Shown: one piece after another, positions 16,839 to 24,848 of the stretch
Layout of the letters: the number at the start of each line of letters is the position of its first letter
How positions within the stretch are numbered: the stretch's first letter is position 1
DNA from: CAYZZU01 sp964483105
GTDB taxonomy: Bacteria > CG2-30-53-67
DNA length: 64,000 nt
Assembly (NCBI GenBank): GCA_964483105.1
Contig: CAYZZU010000006.1
Coordinates: forward strand, 38,120 to 102,119
Reading direction: 5' to 3'
The notes under the pieces: generated by a model
Database searches by the model: none
Seen by the model: only the letters and a program-made list of their open reading frames with translations
Told to the model about the DNA's origin: nothing
Program-made: the position numbers and the translations under genes

Positions 16839-17689
16839 TTCTTCTCCCTATTCAGGGAAAAATAGAATTCCATTCTTCCCTTTTTCTGGGACACGGAAAG
16901 TATCCCACCCATAAATGTTACGTAAAGACGGGCCAACAGAAGGCCGAATTTCACCTTTCCCGGGATGTCTCCGGGTTCGTTCCAATCAAAAAGGACCTGG
17001 GGATTGAACTTCCCGCGGCAGAGAAAGACCATCCTGGTTTTGACAACATCACTTTCTTGACTGTCCTTCGGATCAGCTTCATCCACATCCACCCGGATTT
17101 CGCGGGGATGAAAGATCAGAATTCCCGCCTGAAGGACTTGGCTGAGAACCAGGGTAAACTTCTGTTCTTCACCCACTACCCTGTAGACCCCTTTGGGAGG
17201 AAGATAGACCAGCTTCGGACCTCCAGGGGGGATTGTGTGCTTCAGCCTCTCGACGGTTGCATTCAGAAAGGGATTGAGTGCGAATGTAGCGAGGTGGATG
17301 GAAAGATCATTTCGGATAAGCCGGCAGTATTCAACCAGGTTGTCGATGATGGAAAGCAGTTCGCTCCCTCTCCGGAGAATGATACTCAACTGTTTTTTCT
17401 GGTCACTTTTCAGCTTTCCCAACCTCTGGCTCAGAAGAATCTCCGAAAATCCGATAATGCTGTTCAGAGGTGAGCGAAGATCGTGAGAAAGAGCGGAAAG
17501 AATGGTGTTCGTGTCAGGAATGGATGTCTTGGAATTTCTGAAAAATTGCGTTAATAAGTCATAATTACCCTTTTGAGTGTTTCTATCGTTCTTTTTTTCG
17601 ATTTTCGGACTTGAACTCATAAGATTGTCGTATTTAACTTTATTATAATTCTCTGATATTACAATATCCTTTTTTAAAACTGGTTTCAT
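16835..17689 (-). CDS. HisKA-domain protein with degenerate ATPase domain (probable pseudokinase)
   Basis: 284 residues without membrane segments. HisKA is intact, with His69 in LSALSHDLRSPLNSIIGFSE. The region where HATPase should lie has lost its motifs: the N box is replaced by LVLSQVLQAGILIF, no DxGxG is found, and G2 is reduced to KFGLLLARLYVTFMGG. The length and closing strands (GILSVSQKKGRMEFYFSL) still match the fold. It overlaps the regulator downstream and presumably works with it. The N-terminal 60 residues are Lys/Asn-rich and AT-rich in DNA. The start is uncertain: a good -10 abuts this ATG, so Met24 (17620) may be the real start. Confidence 0.8.
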   Translation of the reverse strand: MKPVLKKDIVISENYNKVKYDNLMSSSPKIEKKNDRNTQKGNYDLLTQFFRNSKTSIPDTNTILSALSHDLRSPLNSIIGFSEILLSQRLGKLKSDQKKQLSIILRRGSELLSIIDNLVEYCRLIRNDLSIHLATFALNPFLNATVERLKHTIPPGGPKLVYLPPKGVYRVVGEEQKFTLVLSQVLQAGILIFHPREIRVDVDEADPKDSQESDVVKTRMVFLCRGKFNPQVLFDWNEPGDIPGKVKFGLLLARLYVTFMGGILSVSQKKGRMEFYFSLNREKK

Positions 17690-17718
17690 AATATAGCATT
17701 TTTTTTGAGCAAGTTCAA
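17690..17718 (-). promoter_or_regulatory. Promoter of the pseudokinase-regulator pair
   Basis: On the minus strand, TTGAAC (17718-17713), a 17-bp spacer and TATATT (17695-17690). The -10 touches the ATG at 17689, so transcription would start inside the annotated frame. That would favour a start at 17620 or a different upstream promoter. Confidence 0.55.
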
Positions 17719-17751
17719 CCCATATCTAACCTTTTTGATTGGGGGGGCAAA

Positions 17752-17780
17752 TGGACAAACTGGTCCTTTTCATGTATATT
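17752..17780 (+). promoter_or_regulatory. Candidate promoter of the ferritin-like gene
   Basis: TGGACA (17752-17757), a 17-bp spacer and TATATT (17775-17780). The predicted start near 17787 leaves a leader of about 120 nt. I see no clear Fur or OxyR box in it. Confidence 0.5.
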
Positions 17781-17907
17781 TTTCAGTGATGAAACTACGG
17801 ATGTTGTCATATCGGATCTCAATGGTTTCGTAGCCAGTCTTTCCCGGAATGAGTCCGACCCTTCATCCGGGGGGAGGTTGGCGGATCCCGAGAAAGGAGG
17901 AGGAGTC

Positions 17908-18315
17908 ATGAACACGGATCAAGTGATTTCCCTGATGAATCAGGCGATTCAATTGGAATATCAGGCTTTCATCCAGTATTTTTATCAGTCCATCCGACTG
18001 AAGGGGTATAACACCCTTGCTCTCAGTCAGTTCCTGGCCGCGGAGGCCGATGTGGAGTTGGGGCATGCCAAACTGATTGCCGAAATGGTGGTCAATCTTG
18101 GGGGAGACCCCACGGATCAACCGGAACCGGTAAATATCGGAAGGGACCCCGTGGAAATGATTCAGCATGATATCGAACGGGAGGAGATGGCAATAGAGGT
18201 CTACAGAAAACTGCTTCCCCTTGTTCAGGAAAATGAGTACATGTATGATATCCTTTACAAGATTCTTCTCGACGAGATCAAGGATCTGGATGAGTTCCGG
18301 GTCCTCCTCCCGTAG
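17908..18315 (+). CDS. Ferritin-like/bacterioferritin-type diiron protein
   Basis: 135 residues, a four-helix ferritin-like protein. Predicted diiron ligands by analogy with bacterioferritin are Glu17 (QLEYQAFIQYFY), Glu50 and His53 (VELGHAK) and a Glu in DIEREEMAIEVY. In the last helix, the usual ExxH is ExxD (Glu123, Asp126 in LLDEIKDLDEF). It may store iron, detoxify peroxide or have a related redox role. The ATG at 17908 follows AAAGGAGGAGGAG; an upstream in-frame ATG at 17878 is not needed. It is divergent from the pseudokinase operon and followed closely by a lipoprotein gene. Confidence 0.85.
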   Translation: MNTDQVISLMNQAIQLEYQAFIQYFYQSIRLKGYNTLALSQFLAAEADVELGHAKLIAEMVVNLGGDPTDQPEPVNIGRDPVEMIQHDIEREEMAIEVYRKLLPLVQENEYMYDILYKILLDEIKDLDEFRVLLP

Positions 18316-18351
18316 GCCATGTTTTCCTTCAAGAACGACCAGGAGGGGAAG

Positions 18352-18909
18352 GTGAAAAGAGCGCTACAGTTCGGTTTCATTTTCCTGAATTTCCTGTTTG
18401 TTTTCGGTTGTGTTTCTCAGGTCGTCCCTCCTGCCGCCCGTTCTCAGGTTAACCGGTCGATTTCTTTTGAAAAGCTCGTCCAGTCTCCGGGCCGGTATGT
18501 GGGGGAATGGGTGGTGTTCGGTGGGGTGATCCTTTCTTCAAGGAATCGGAAGCGGGGAACCGAGATCGAGATTATGCAGAAGCCGCTGACTCGATCGGAT
18601 GAGCCCGAAGAGAGCGATGAATCCAAAGGGCGTTTCATTGCCTTTTATCGGGGATATCTGGAAACCAGTGTTTACAAAAAGGATCGTTCGGTGACCGTTT
18701 TCGGGGAGGTGACCGGTCAGGAGAGGCGCCTCATCGGAGAGATGTTTTACACCTATCCCGTCGTTACGATTCGAAAGATTCGTCTCTGGCCGGATCGTGA
18801 CCAGTTTTACTATCCGCCCTATTGGTATATTCCCTATGGGTATGATGGGTATTATTATCCCTGGCTGGGATATGGATACCCCTACCGCTATTCTCCGTAC
18901 TGGCCGTAA
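18352..18909 (+). CDS. Slp-like outer-membrane lipoprotein with Tyr/Pro-rich tail
   Basis: 185 residues from GTG 18352, which has AGGAGG 5 nt upstream and places a lipoprotein signal at the N-terminus (KRALQFGFIFLNFLFVFGC, Cys20). An in-frame ATG at 18319 would put a charged segment before the signal. The body (FEKLVQSPGRYVGEWVVFGG, VTVFGEVTGQERRLIGEMFYTYPVV) resembles the Slp family of starvation-inducible lipoproteins, whose function is poorly known. The last 35 residues hold 14 Tyr and 7 Pro, which is unusual. It lies 36 bp after the ferritin-like gene and is probably co-transcribed. Confidence 0.85.
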   Translation: MKRALQFGFIFLNFLFVFGCVSQVVPPAARSQVNRSISFEKLVQSPGRYVGEWVVFGGVILSSRNRKRGTEIEIMQKPLTRSDEPEESDESKGRFIAFYRGYLETSVYKKDRSVTVFGEVTGQERRLIGEMFYTYPVVTIRKIRLWPDRDQFYYPPYWYIPYGYDGYYYPWLGYGYPYRYSPYWP

Positions 18910-19025
18910 TCCCGATGGTTTGATTATAAAAGTCCGTTTCTTCTCCGGCCGGGAGAAAATCTTTTCGGATGGCGGCAATCGTCTGTCCAGGCGGAAGATT
19001 GCCTGATTTCCATGACGAAGATGGA

Positions 19026-19054
19026 TTGACATGGAAATTTGAATCTGTTACCCT
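19026..19054 (+). promoter_or_regulatory. Candidate promoter upstream of the small coiled-coil gene
   Basis: TTGACA (19026-19031), a 17-bp spacer and TACCCT (19049-19054). The predicted start near 19061 leaves a leader of about 80 nt. It could also drive rpe and genes beyond. Confidence 0.5.
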
Positions 19055-19143
19055 CAGCAGCCAAGATGAATTCAACGCGGGGAAGCCGCTTCGGGTCAAT
19101 CAGGTTTTCCGGCCGGAGAAGTTCGTAGGGAAAGGGGAAAAAC

Positions 19144-19416
19144 ATGGCAAGGGCGAAAAAGGCTGTCTTATTCATGGAAGAGGTTCAGAAGAAGATCGAG
19201 GAGTTGAAAAAGTCCGTAAAGGAAAAAAAGGGGCAATCCGAAGATCCCAAGGGAGACAAGGAACTTCGGGAACTCCGGAAGAGGCTGAAGCGGTTGCAGA
19301 GAAAACTCGCCCGGATCACGGCCATGGCCAAGAGAACGGACGCCAGGGTCGGGAAATCGGATGAAGAAAAAACCTCCGGGGAAGGGGGAGCCGACGCGGA
19401 AAAAGCCTCCGCATAG
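19144..19416 (+). CDS. Small charged coiled-coil protein, function unknown
   Basis: 90 residues rich in Lys, Glu and Arg, with heptad-like stretches (MEEVQKKIEELKKSVKEKK and ELRELRKRLKRLQRKLARI) that predict one or two coiled coils. The tail is acidic and Ala-rich. AGGGGAAA precedes the ATG. It has no signal peptide or membrane segment. I do not recognise the family. It sits 51 bp before rpe, so it may belong to that transcript. An overlapping frame from 18969 to 19364 exists but has no ribosome-binding site and lower-quality composition. Confidence 0.65.
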   Translation: MARAKKAVLFMEEVQKKIEELKKSVKEKKGQSEDPKGDKELRELRKRLKRLQRKLARITAMAKRTDARVGKSDEEKTSGEGGADAEKASA

Positions 19417-19467
19417 ATACCTTGACGCCTTCGGAGAAGGGCTGTATCGAGAGAGACTCTTTAGGAA

Positions 19468-20121
19468 ATGATGAAACTGGCGCCATCTATCTTATCGTCG
19501 GATTTTTCAAAGCTCGGAGATGAAATTCGTGCCGTGGAAAAGGCCGGTGCGGATTATATCCATGTGGATGTGATGGACGGTCATTTTGTTCCTAATCTTA
19601 CCATTGGGCCCCCGGTGGTCCAGGCCATCCGGGAAGTGACCCGTCTTCCGCTTGATGTTCATCTGATGATCGAAAATCCTTCGGAGTTTATCCCGGATTT
19701 TGTGCGCGCCGGAGCGGATATACTGACCGTGCATGTTGAGGCCTGTATCCATCTGGACCGGACCGTTCATCAGATCAGGGATCTCGGGGCACGGCCGGGA
19801 ATCGCCTTGAACCCGCACCAGCCGCTGCACGTTCTGGAATATATCCTGCAGGAGACGGACCAGGTTCTCCTGATGTCTGTCAACCCCGGATTTGGAGGGC
19901 AGGCTTTCATACCAGGGGTATTGCCCAAGATCTCGCGCCTCAGGGAGATGATTCTGAATTCGGACCTGAAAACGGAGATTGAGATCGACGGGGGAGTCAA
20001 GATCGAGAATGCCGGGAAGATCGTTGAGGCCGGGGCTGATATTCTGGTTGCAGGATCGGCGATTTTCGGAACGGATGATTATTCCGGTACTCTTCAACGG
20101 TTCAGAGATCAAATCAAGTGA
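19468..20121 (+). CDS. rpe: Ribulose-phosphate 3-epimerase
   Basis: Interconverts ribulose-5-phosphate and xylulose-5-phosphate in the pentose phosphate pathway. It is a TIM barrel of 217 residues with APSILSSDF, HVDVMDGHFVPNLTIGPP (catalytic Asp and metal His), VHLMIENP, VLLMSVNPGFGGQAF and IEIDGGV (second catalytic Asp). Either of the adjacent ATGs at 19468 or 19471 could be used. A promoter for ffh follows it, so the operon probably breaks here. Confidence 0.97.
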   Translation: MMKLAPSILSSDFSKLGDEIRAVEKAGADYIHVDVMDGHFVPNLTIGPPVVQAIREVTRLPLDVHLMIENPSEFIPDFVRAGADILTVHVEACIHLDRTVHQIRDLGARPGIALNPHQPLHVLEYILQETDQVLLMSVNPGFGGQAFIPGVLPKISRLREMILNSDLKTEIEIDGGVKIENAGKIVEAGADILVAGSAIFGTDDYSGTLQRFRDQIK

Positions 20122-20242
20122 ACGTGGCCCAACAATCCCCCCTGGTTGGAAGTCCCTCCTTACATGTTTATCCTTCCGGGATGCTCCCGGCACTGACGGG
20201 ATGATTGCGAGTCCGTCAACTGTGGGAATTTCCTTAATTTTC

Positions 20243-20271
20243 TTGACAGAGTTGCGGAAAAAAAATAATAT
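20243..20271 (+). promoter_or_regulatory. Promoter of the ffh operon
   Basis: TTGACA (20243-20248), a 17-bp spacer and TAATAT (20266-20271). The surroundings are AT-rich. The predicted start near 20278 gives a leader of about 68 nt before ffh. Confidence 0.6.
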
Positions 20272-20345
20272 AACAAACTTTAAGCAAAAGAGAAATCATT
20301 GCGGCTTGCTTTTCCAATCAAGAGCCGAAACAAGGAGTGACTTAC

Positions 20346-21749
20346 TTGTTTGATACGCTTTCGGAAAAGTTGAACAGCGTGATCCGGAATGTGACCGGGA
20401 AGGGGAAACTTTCGTCCGAGAATATCCAGGAAGCCCTCAGGGAAGTCAAGATGGCCCTTCTGGAAGCGGACGTGAATTACAAGGTGGTTCAGGGATTTCT
20501 CCAGCGGGTGCGTGACCGTTCTCTCGGAGTCGAGGTCCATCGGAGTTTGAAGCCCGGCCAGCAGTTCATCAAGATCGTCCAGGAAGAACTGACGGCGCTG
20601 ATGGGGGATCGGGACAGCAGAATACAGCTCTCTTCCAACCCGCCGACCGTAATTATGATGGCCGGTCTTCAGGGTGCTGGAAAGACCACAACCGTTGGAA
20701 AACTGGCCCGGATTTACAAGAAGAAGGGCCACCGTCCGCTCATGGTGGCCGCGGACGTGTACCGCCCCGCCGCCATGGATCAACTTCAGATCTTAGGGGA
20801 CCAACTCGGGATTCCTGTCTACCGTTCCGATGGGAAGGACCCTGTCGAGATTTGCCGGGAAGCCAGGGACAAGGCGAAGTATGAAGGGTTTGACATCGTC
20901 TTTCTCGATACGGCGGGGCGTCTTCATATTGATGAACCTTTGATGGAGGAACTGGAACGGATCAAGAAGGAGGTTTCCCCTCAGGAGATCCTTTTTGTTG
21001 CCGACGCCATGACCGGCCAGGATGCCGTACGAGCCTCACGGCAATTCAACCAGCGGCTGGACATTACGGGGGTGATTCTCACCAAGCTGGATGGAGACGC
21101 GCGCGGTGGTGCGGCTCTCTCCATACGATATGTCACCGGAAAGCCGATCAAGTTTGTGGGGATGGGGGAGAAACTGGATCAACTGGAGGTTTTCCATCCG
21201 GATCGGGTAGCGTCGAGAATTCTCGGGATGGGTGATCTGCTGACCCTGATCGAGAAGGCCGAGGCGACCTTTGACGAGCAGCAGACCAGGAAACTGGAAC
21301 AGAAGATCCGGAAGCAGAACTTTACTTTGAATGATTTTCTGGAACAGCTCAAAGGGATCCGGAAGATGGGTTCGTTAGAGCAGCTCATGAAATTGATCCC
21401 CGGTTTTGGAAAAATTCGCGAGCTTTCCAATGTACGGCCTGATGAGAAGGAACTGACAAAGATTGAGGCGATCATCTGTTCCATGACCGCGGAGGAACGG
21501 GAGACCTGCCAGATCATCAACGGCAGCCGCAGGAAGCGGATCTCCAGGGGGAGCGGAACCACCGTCACCGACGTGAATCGTCTCCTGCAGCAGTTTACCA
21601 GGATGCAGAAAATGATGAGCATGTTCGCCAAGGGCGGGATGCCCTCTCTTTCCGGAGGATTTCCGGGAGTGGATATGGGGAATCCCTTCAGGATGGGGGG
21701 GGCGCGCGTGCGAAAGAAACTCAGGAAGAAGAGAAAGATCAGACGTTGA
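20346..21749 (+). CDS. ffh: Signal recognition particle GTPase Ffh
   Basis: Binds 4.5S RNA and signal sequences and delivers ribosomes to FtsY at the membrane. The N domain (1-90) is followed by the G domain with GLQGAGKTTTVGKLA (G1), DVYRPAAMDQL, DTAGRLHID (G3) and TKLDGDARGGAAL (G4), and a Met/Gly-rich M domain (about 300-467) with a very basic tail. TTG 20346 is chosen because AAGGAG lies 8 nt upstream and the product then starts MFDTLSEKL as in homologues; the GTG at 20337 overlaps that site. It is the first gene of a translation operon running to yraN. Confidence 0.96.
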   Translation: MFDTLSEKLNSVIRNVTGKGKLSSENIQEALREVKMALLEADVNYKVVQGFLQRVRDRSLGVEVHRSLKPGQQFIKIVQEELTALMGDRDSRIQLSSNPPTVIMMAGLQGAGKTTTVGKLARIYKKKGHRPLMVAADVYRPAAMDQLQILGDQLGIPVYRSDGKDPVEICREARDKAKYEGFDIVFLDTAGRLHIDEPLMEELERIKKEVSPQEILFVADAMTGQDAVRASRQFNQRLDITGVILTKLDGDARGGAALSIRYVTGKPIKFVGMGEKLDQLEVFHPDRVASRILGMGDLLTLIEKAEATFDEQQTRKLEQKIRKQNFTLNDFLEQLKGIRKMGSLEQLMKLIPGFGKIRELSNVRPDEKELTKIEAIICSMTAEERETCQIINGSRRKRISRGSGTTVTDVNRLLQQFTRMQKMMSMFAKGGMPSLSGGFPGVDMGNPFRMGGARVRKKLRKKRKIRR

Positions 21750-21817
21750 GCGTCCCGGTTTCCGTTCGGCGCCGTTTGAGAAAAACAGTATCTTGATTTT
21801 TTGAAGGAGGTGAGACG

Positions 21818-22081
21818 ATGGCAGTATCCATTCATTTGAGCCGGTTCGGCGCGAAGAAAGTTCCTTTCTATCGAATTGTGGTCAGCGATTCGAAACGAGC
21901 CCGAGATGGGAAGTTTTTGGAACAGGTGGGCACATACGATCCTCGCAAGGACCCGGCCGAAATTGTCCTGAAAGAAGAGGCGATCCTGAAGTGGCTTTCC
22001 CAAGGGGCGCGACCCACGGACACGGTGAAGCGATTCTTGAAACGTTCCGGGATTTGGCGGAAGTTTCAGCAAACGACATGA
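21818..22081 (+). CDS. rpsP: 30S ribosomal protein S16 (bS16)
   Basis: 87 residues with the bS16 signature IHLSRFGAKKVPFYRIVVSDS, followed by GKFLEQVGTYDPRKDP and LKWLSQGARPTDTVKRFL. It assembles early in the 30S body. A strong AAGGAGGTGAG site precedes the ATG. It is followed by khpA and rimM in the usual order. Confidence 0.97.
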   Translation: MAVSIHLSRFGAKKVPFYRIVVSDSKRARDGKFLEQVGTYDPRKDPAEIVLKEEAILKWLSQGARPTDTVKRFLKRSGIWRKFQQTT

Positions 22082-22132
22082 AATCTGAGGACGGCATCAT
22101 AGAGCAGCTTGACTTGCGGAGGGTGACCGACG

Positions 22133-22363
22133 ATGAAGGATCTCATTTTGTATGTGGTACGGGCGCTTGTGGATCGGCCGGATGAAGTGGAAGTCCAGGA
22201 GTTGAAAGGAGAAAAGACAACGGTCATTGAGCTGAAGGTCGCTCAGGAAGATCTGGGGAAGGTCATCGGGAAGCAGGGGAGAACGGCGAGAGCCTTGCGG
22301 ACCCTTCTGAACGCCGCCGGAACCAAGCTCGGGAAGCGTTGCGTGCTCGAGATTATTGAGTGA
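22133..22363 (+). CDS. khpA: KH-domain RNA-binding protein KhpA
   Basis: 76-residue single KH domain with the GxxG loop in LGKVIGKQGRTARALRTLL. KhpA proteins bind many RNAs, partner with KhpB/Jag and affect cell elongation in Gram-positives; the role in this lineage is not known. GGAGGGTGA precedes the ATG. The rpsP-khpA-rimM-trmD order is widely conserved. Confidence 0.94.
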   Translation: MKDLILYVVRALVDRPDEVEVQELKGEKTTVIELKVAQEDLGKVIGKQGRTARALRTLLNAAGTKLGKRCVLEIIE

Positions 22364-22388
22364 TTCTGCAGACGTCACCCTGAAGTTG

Positions 22389-22898
22389 ATGGAAGAGTGG
22401 ATTGAGGTAGGGATCATTTTTCGAAAGCACGGCGTTCACGGGGATGTAAAGGTCTATCCGTTGACTGACTCTCCCAGGCGTTTTCTGAAGCTTCATCAGG
22501 TTCAGGTGGAGACCCGTTCAAAGGGACGTTACTCTCTCCGGATCGACAGAGTCCGGTTCCAGAAAGACCGGGTGATTCTTCATTTCGAAGGAAAGGATAC
22601 GCCGGAAGCGGTCGAGCCGCTGCTGAAGTCCAGGATCCTGATTCCAAGATCCGACGCCCTTCCGTTGCCGGAAGGGCATTACTACTGTGCAGACATGATC
22701 GGCCTCGAGGTATTTGCCGAAACGGGAGAGTATCTCGGAACCGTGACGGACATCTTCGCAACGGGAAGCAACGATGTTTATGTAGTCCGGCGGGAAGGAA
22801 AGGAGGTGCTGATTCCGGCGATCCGGGAGGTGATCCGGAAGGTCGATTTAGAGAACCGGAAATTGATGATTCATCTGATGAGGGGGCTCCTTGGCTAA
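22389..22898 (+). CDS. rimM: Ribosome maturation factor RimM
   Basis: Assists 30S head assembly through ribosomal protein S19. The N-terminal barrel starts WIEVGIIFRKHGVHGDVKVYPLTD, and the PRC-like C-terminal barrel has LIGLEVFAETGEYLGTV, GSNDVYVV and EVLIPAI. The ATG at 22389 gives a standard start; an in-frame TTG at 22356 would overlap khpA by 8 bp and add 11 residues. The end overlaps trmD by 8 bp. Confidence 0.93.
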   Translation: MEEWIEVGIIFRKHGVHGDVKVYPLTDSPRRFLKLHQVQVETRSKGRYSLRIDRVRFQKDRVILHFEGKDTPEAVEPLLKSRILIPRSDALPLPEGHYYCADMIGLEVFAETGEYLGTVTDIFATGSNDVYVVRREGKEVLIPAIREVIRKVDLENRKLMIHLMRGLLG

Positions 22899-23646
22899 TT
22901 TTATCTGGGACCTTCTGACCCTTTTCCCGGAGTCAGTCTCCGGATACGTGGATGCCGGCGTTCTGGGCCAGGCCCGGAAAAAGGAGGTCCTCACCGTTCG
23001 GGTTCACGATATCCGGGATTTTACCATGGACAAACACCGCACCGCCGATGATTATCCGTACGGCGGCGGTGAGGGGATGGTCCTGAAACCGGAGCCGATC
23101 TTTCGTGCCGTGGATCACATTCGTGAGAGGGTCCCGGACACCAGGGTGATCCTGATGTCTCCCCAGGGGAGAAGGTTCGATCAAAAGAGGGCGCGGCAGC
23201 TCGCGGAAGATGCACGACCGGTCACATTGATCTGCGGTCGATATGAAGGGGTGGACGAACGGGTTGTAAAGCATCTGGCTGAGGAAGAGATCTCCATTGG
23301 CGATTATGTGATTTCCGGAGGGGAATTGGCGGCGTTGGTTGTGCTGGATGCCGTCTCACGATGTGTCCCCGGAGTAGTCGGAGATCCGGACTCGGTGACG
23401 AGGGATTCGTTTTTCGGAGGGCTCCTGAAACATCCCCAATATACCCGTCCGGAGATCTACCGGGGATTTCGCGTGCCTGAAGTGTTGCTGTCCGGTCATC
23501 ATGAACAGATTCGCCGATATCAGCGATACAAATCGCTGGAAAAGACCTGGTTGAACCGGCCGGATTTGATCGAGAACGCTGTTCTGAGCGAGGAGGACCG
23601 GGTGATGCTGAATCGAATTCGTTTGGAGCAAAAGACAAGGGGATGA
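22891..23646 (+). CDS. trmD: tRNA (guanine-N1-)-methyltransferase TrmD
   Basis: SPOUT-class enzyme making m1G37 in tRNAs that read CNN and some other codons, preventing frameshifting. It shows DLLTLFPESV, VHDIRDFTMDKHRTADDYPYG, GGGEGMVLKPEP, the knot LICGRYEGVDERV followed by EISIGDYVISGGELAA, and SFFGGLLKHPQYTRP. Start TTG 22891 follows GAGGGGGC and lies within the end of rimM. The length of 251 residues is normal. Confidence 0.96.
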   Translation: MANFIWDLLTLFPESVSGYVDAGVLGQARKKEVLTVRVHDIRDFTMDKHRTADDYPYGGGEGMVLKPEPIFRAVDHIRERVPDTRVILMSPQGRRFDQKRARQLAEDARPVTLICGRYEGVDERVVKHLAEEEISIGDYVISGGELAALVVLDAVSRCVPGVVGDPDSVTRDSFFGGLLKHPQYTRPEIYRGFRVPEVLLSGHHEQIRRYQRYKSLEKTWLNRPDLIENAVLSEEDRVMLNRIRLEQKTRG

Positions 23647-23728
23647 AAAACCAGCGGATGGGACGGCCTCTTTCAGTATTTCATTTTTTTGAGAAGTTAC
23701 GATAACCTTATGTTAAGGAGAGTGGAAA

Positions 23729-24118
23729 GTGAATGTCTTAGAGTCACTGGAAACACGGAATATCAAAGAGACGCTTCCCGAGATGAAACCGGGAAGCACC
23801 GTGCGGGTTCATGTCCGTGTGGTTGAGGGGAAAAAGGAAAGAATTCAGGTTTTTGAAGGGGTTGTGATTGCGATTCACGGCGCCCGTTCACGCAGAAGTT
23901 TCACAGTTCGGAAGGTTTCGAACGGTGTGGGCGTGGAAAGGGTCTTCCCTCTTCATTCCCCGATCATTCACCGCATCGAGGTGTCCCGGTTTGGGAAGGT
24001 TCGCAGGGCGAAGCTGAATTATCTCCGCAATCTTTCCGGAAAGGCGGCCAGACTCCAGGAAATTTCCAGGGAGAAACGGGAAAAGATCGCGAAAAATCAT
24101 TCCGGCACCGAGGCCTGA
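23729..24118 (+). CDS. rplS: 50S ribosomal protein L19 (bL19)
   Basis: 129 residues with GSTVRVHVRVVEGKKERIQ, FEGVVIAIHGARSRRSFTVRK, GVGVERVFPLHSP and RRAKLNYLRNLSGKAARL, all bL19 signatures. It lies at the 30S-50S interface. GTG start with TAAGGAGAG upstream. It follows trmD after 82 bp in the conserved order. Confidence 0.97.
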   Translation: MNVLESLETRNIKETLPEMKPGSTVRVHVRVVEGKKERIQVFEGVVIAIHGARSRRSFTVRKVSNGVGVERVFPLHSPIIHRIEVSRFGKVRRAKLNYLRNLSGKAARLQEISREKREKIAKNHSGTEA

Positions 24119-24170
24119 CTTCAGGTTCGGAGGTGGGGTACGTTGCCTCCAACCATGGGGGGAAAGATTC

Positions 24171-24848
24171 TTGACCGCAAGATCCGAAAGAGGAAAATCC
24201 GAATCGGGAGAACTTTTCCCGGTGCCGTCCGGTTTCGACCCGCTTTACTTTGAGTCCGAAGCCCGTCGTTACGGATTTGCCCGGATCGCCGGGATTGATG
24301 AGGCGGGAAGGGGTCCCCTGGCCGGCCCGGTTGTCGCAGCGGCCGTGATATTGCCGACCGGATGCAGGATTCCCGGTTTGACTGACTCCAAAAAACTGAC
24401 CCGCTGTCAGCGGGAACGTCTTTTCACCGAGATTCACAAAAAGGCCCTTTCACTTGCGGTCGGGATCGCGGATGCGGAACTGATTGATCGAATCAATATC
24501 CTGGAGGCGACCCGTTACGCCATGACCCAGGCCGTGTCACGGCTGGCACCTCCTCCGGACTTTCTGCTGATTGACGCCATGACAACCGATTTCCCCGTTC
24601 CTCAGAAAGGGATTAAAAAAGGGGACCTGTTAAGTCACTCCATCGCCGCTGCCTCTGTGATCGCCAAGGTGACACGCGACCGGATGATGGAGGAGTATCA
24701 TCAACGCTATCCGGAATATAACTTTGCAAGGCATAAGGGATACGGAACGCGGGAACATTGTGACAAGATCCGTTCCCTGGGCCCCTGTCCGTTACATCGG
24801 AAGACCTTTCGGAGAGTCCGGGAGTATTGCCGGGTTTCATCTCGATGA
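24171..24848 (+). CDS. rnhB: Ribonuclease HII
   Basis: Cleaves the RNA strand of RNA-DNA hybrids, including single ribonucleotides in DNA. The acidic centre is visible: IAGIDEAGRGPLAGPVVAAA (Asp, Glu), LLIDAM (Asp) and SVIAKVTRDRMM (Asp). The C-terminal HKGYGTREHCDKIRSLGPCPLHRKTF is typical. TTG start with GGGGGGAAAG 4 nt upstream; the first 30 residues are a variable extension. The stop overlaps yraN by 4 bp. Confidence 0.94.
   Translation: MTARSERGKSESGELFPVPSGFDPLYFESEARRYGFARIAGIDEAGRGPLAGPVVAAAVILPTGCRIPGLTDSKKLTRCQRERLFTEIHKKALSLAVGIADAELIDRINILEATRYAMTQAVSRLAPPPDFLLIDAMTTDFPVPQKGIKKGDLLSHSIAAASVIAKVTRDRMMEEYHQRYPEYNFARHKGYGTREHCDKIRSLGPCPLHRKTFRRVREYCRVSSR

Noticed and set aside
18969..19364. 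A 131-codon frame overlapping the small coiled-coil gene
   Set aside because: No ribosome-binding site, and it spans a predicted promoter and the better-supported gene at 19144.
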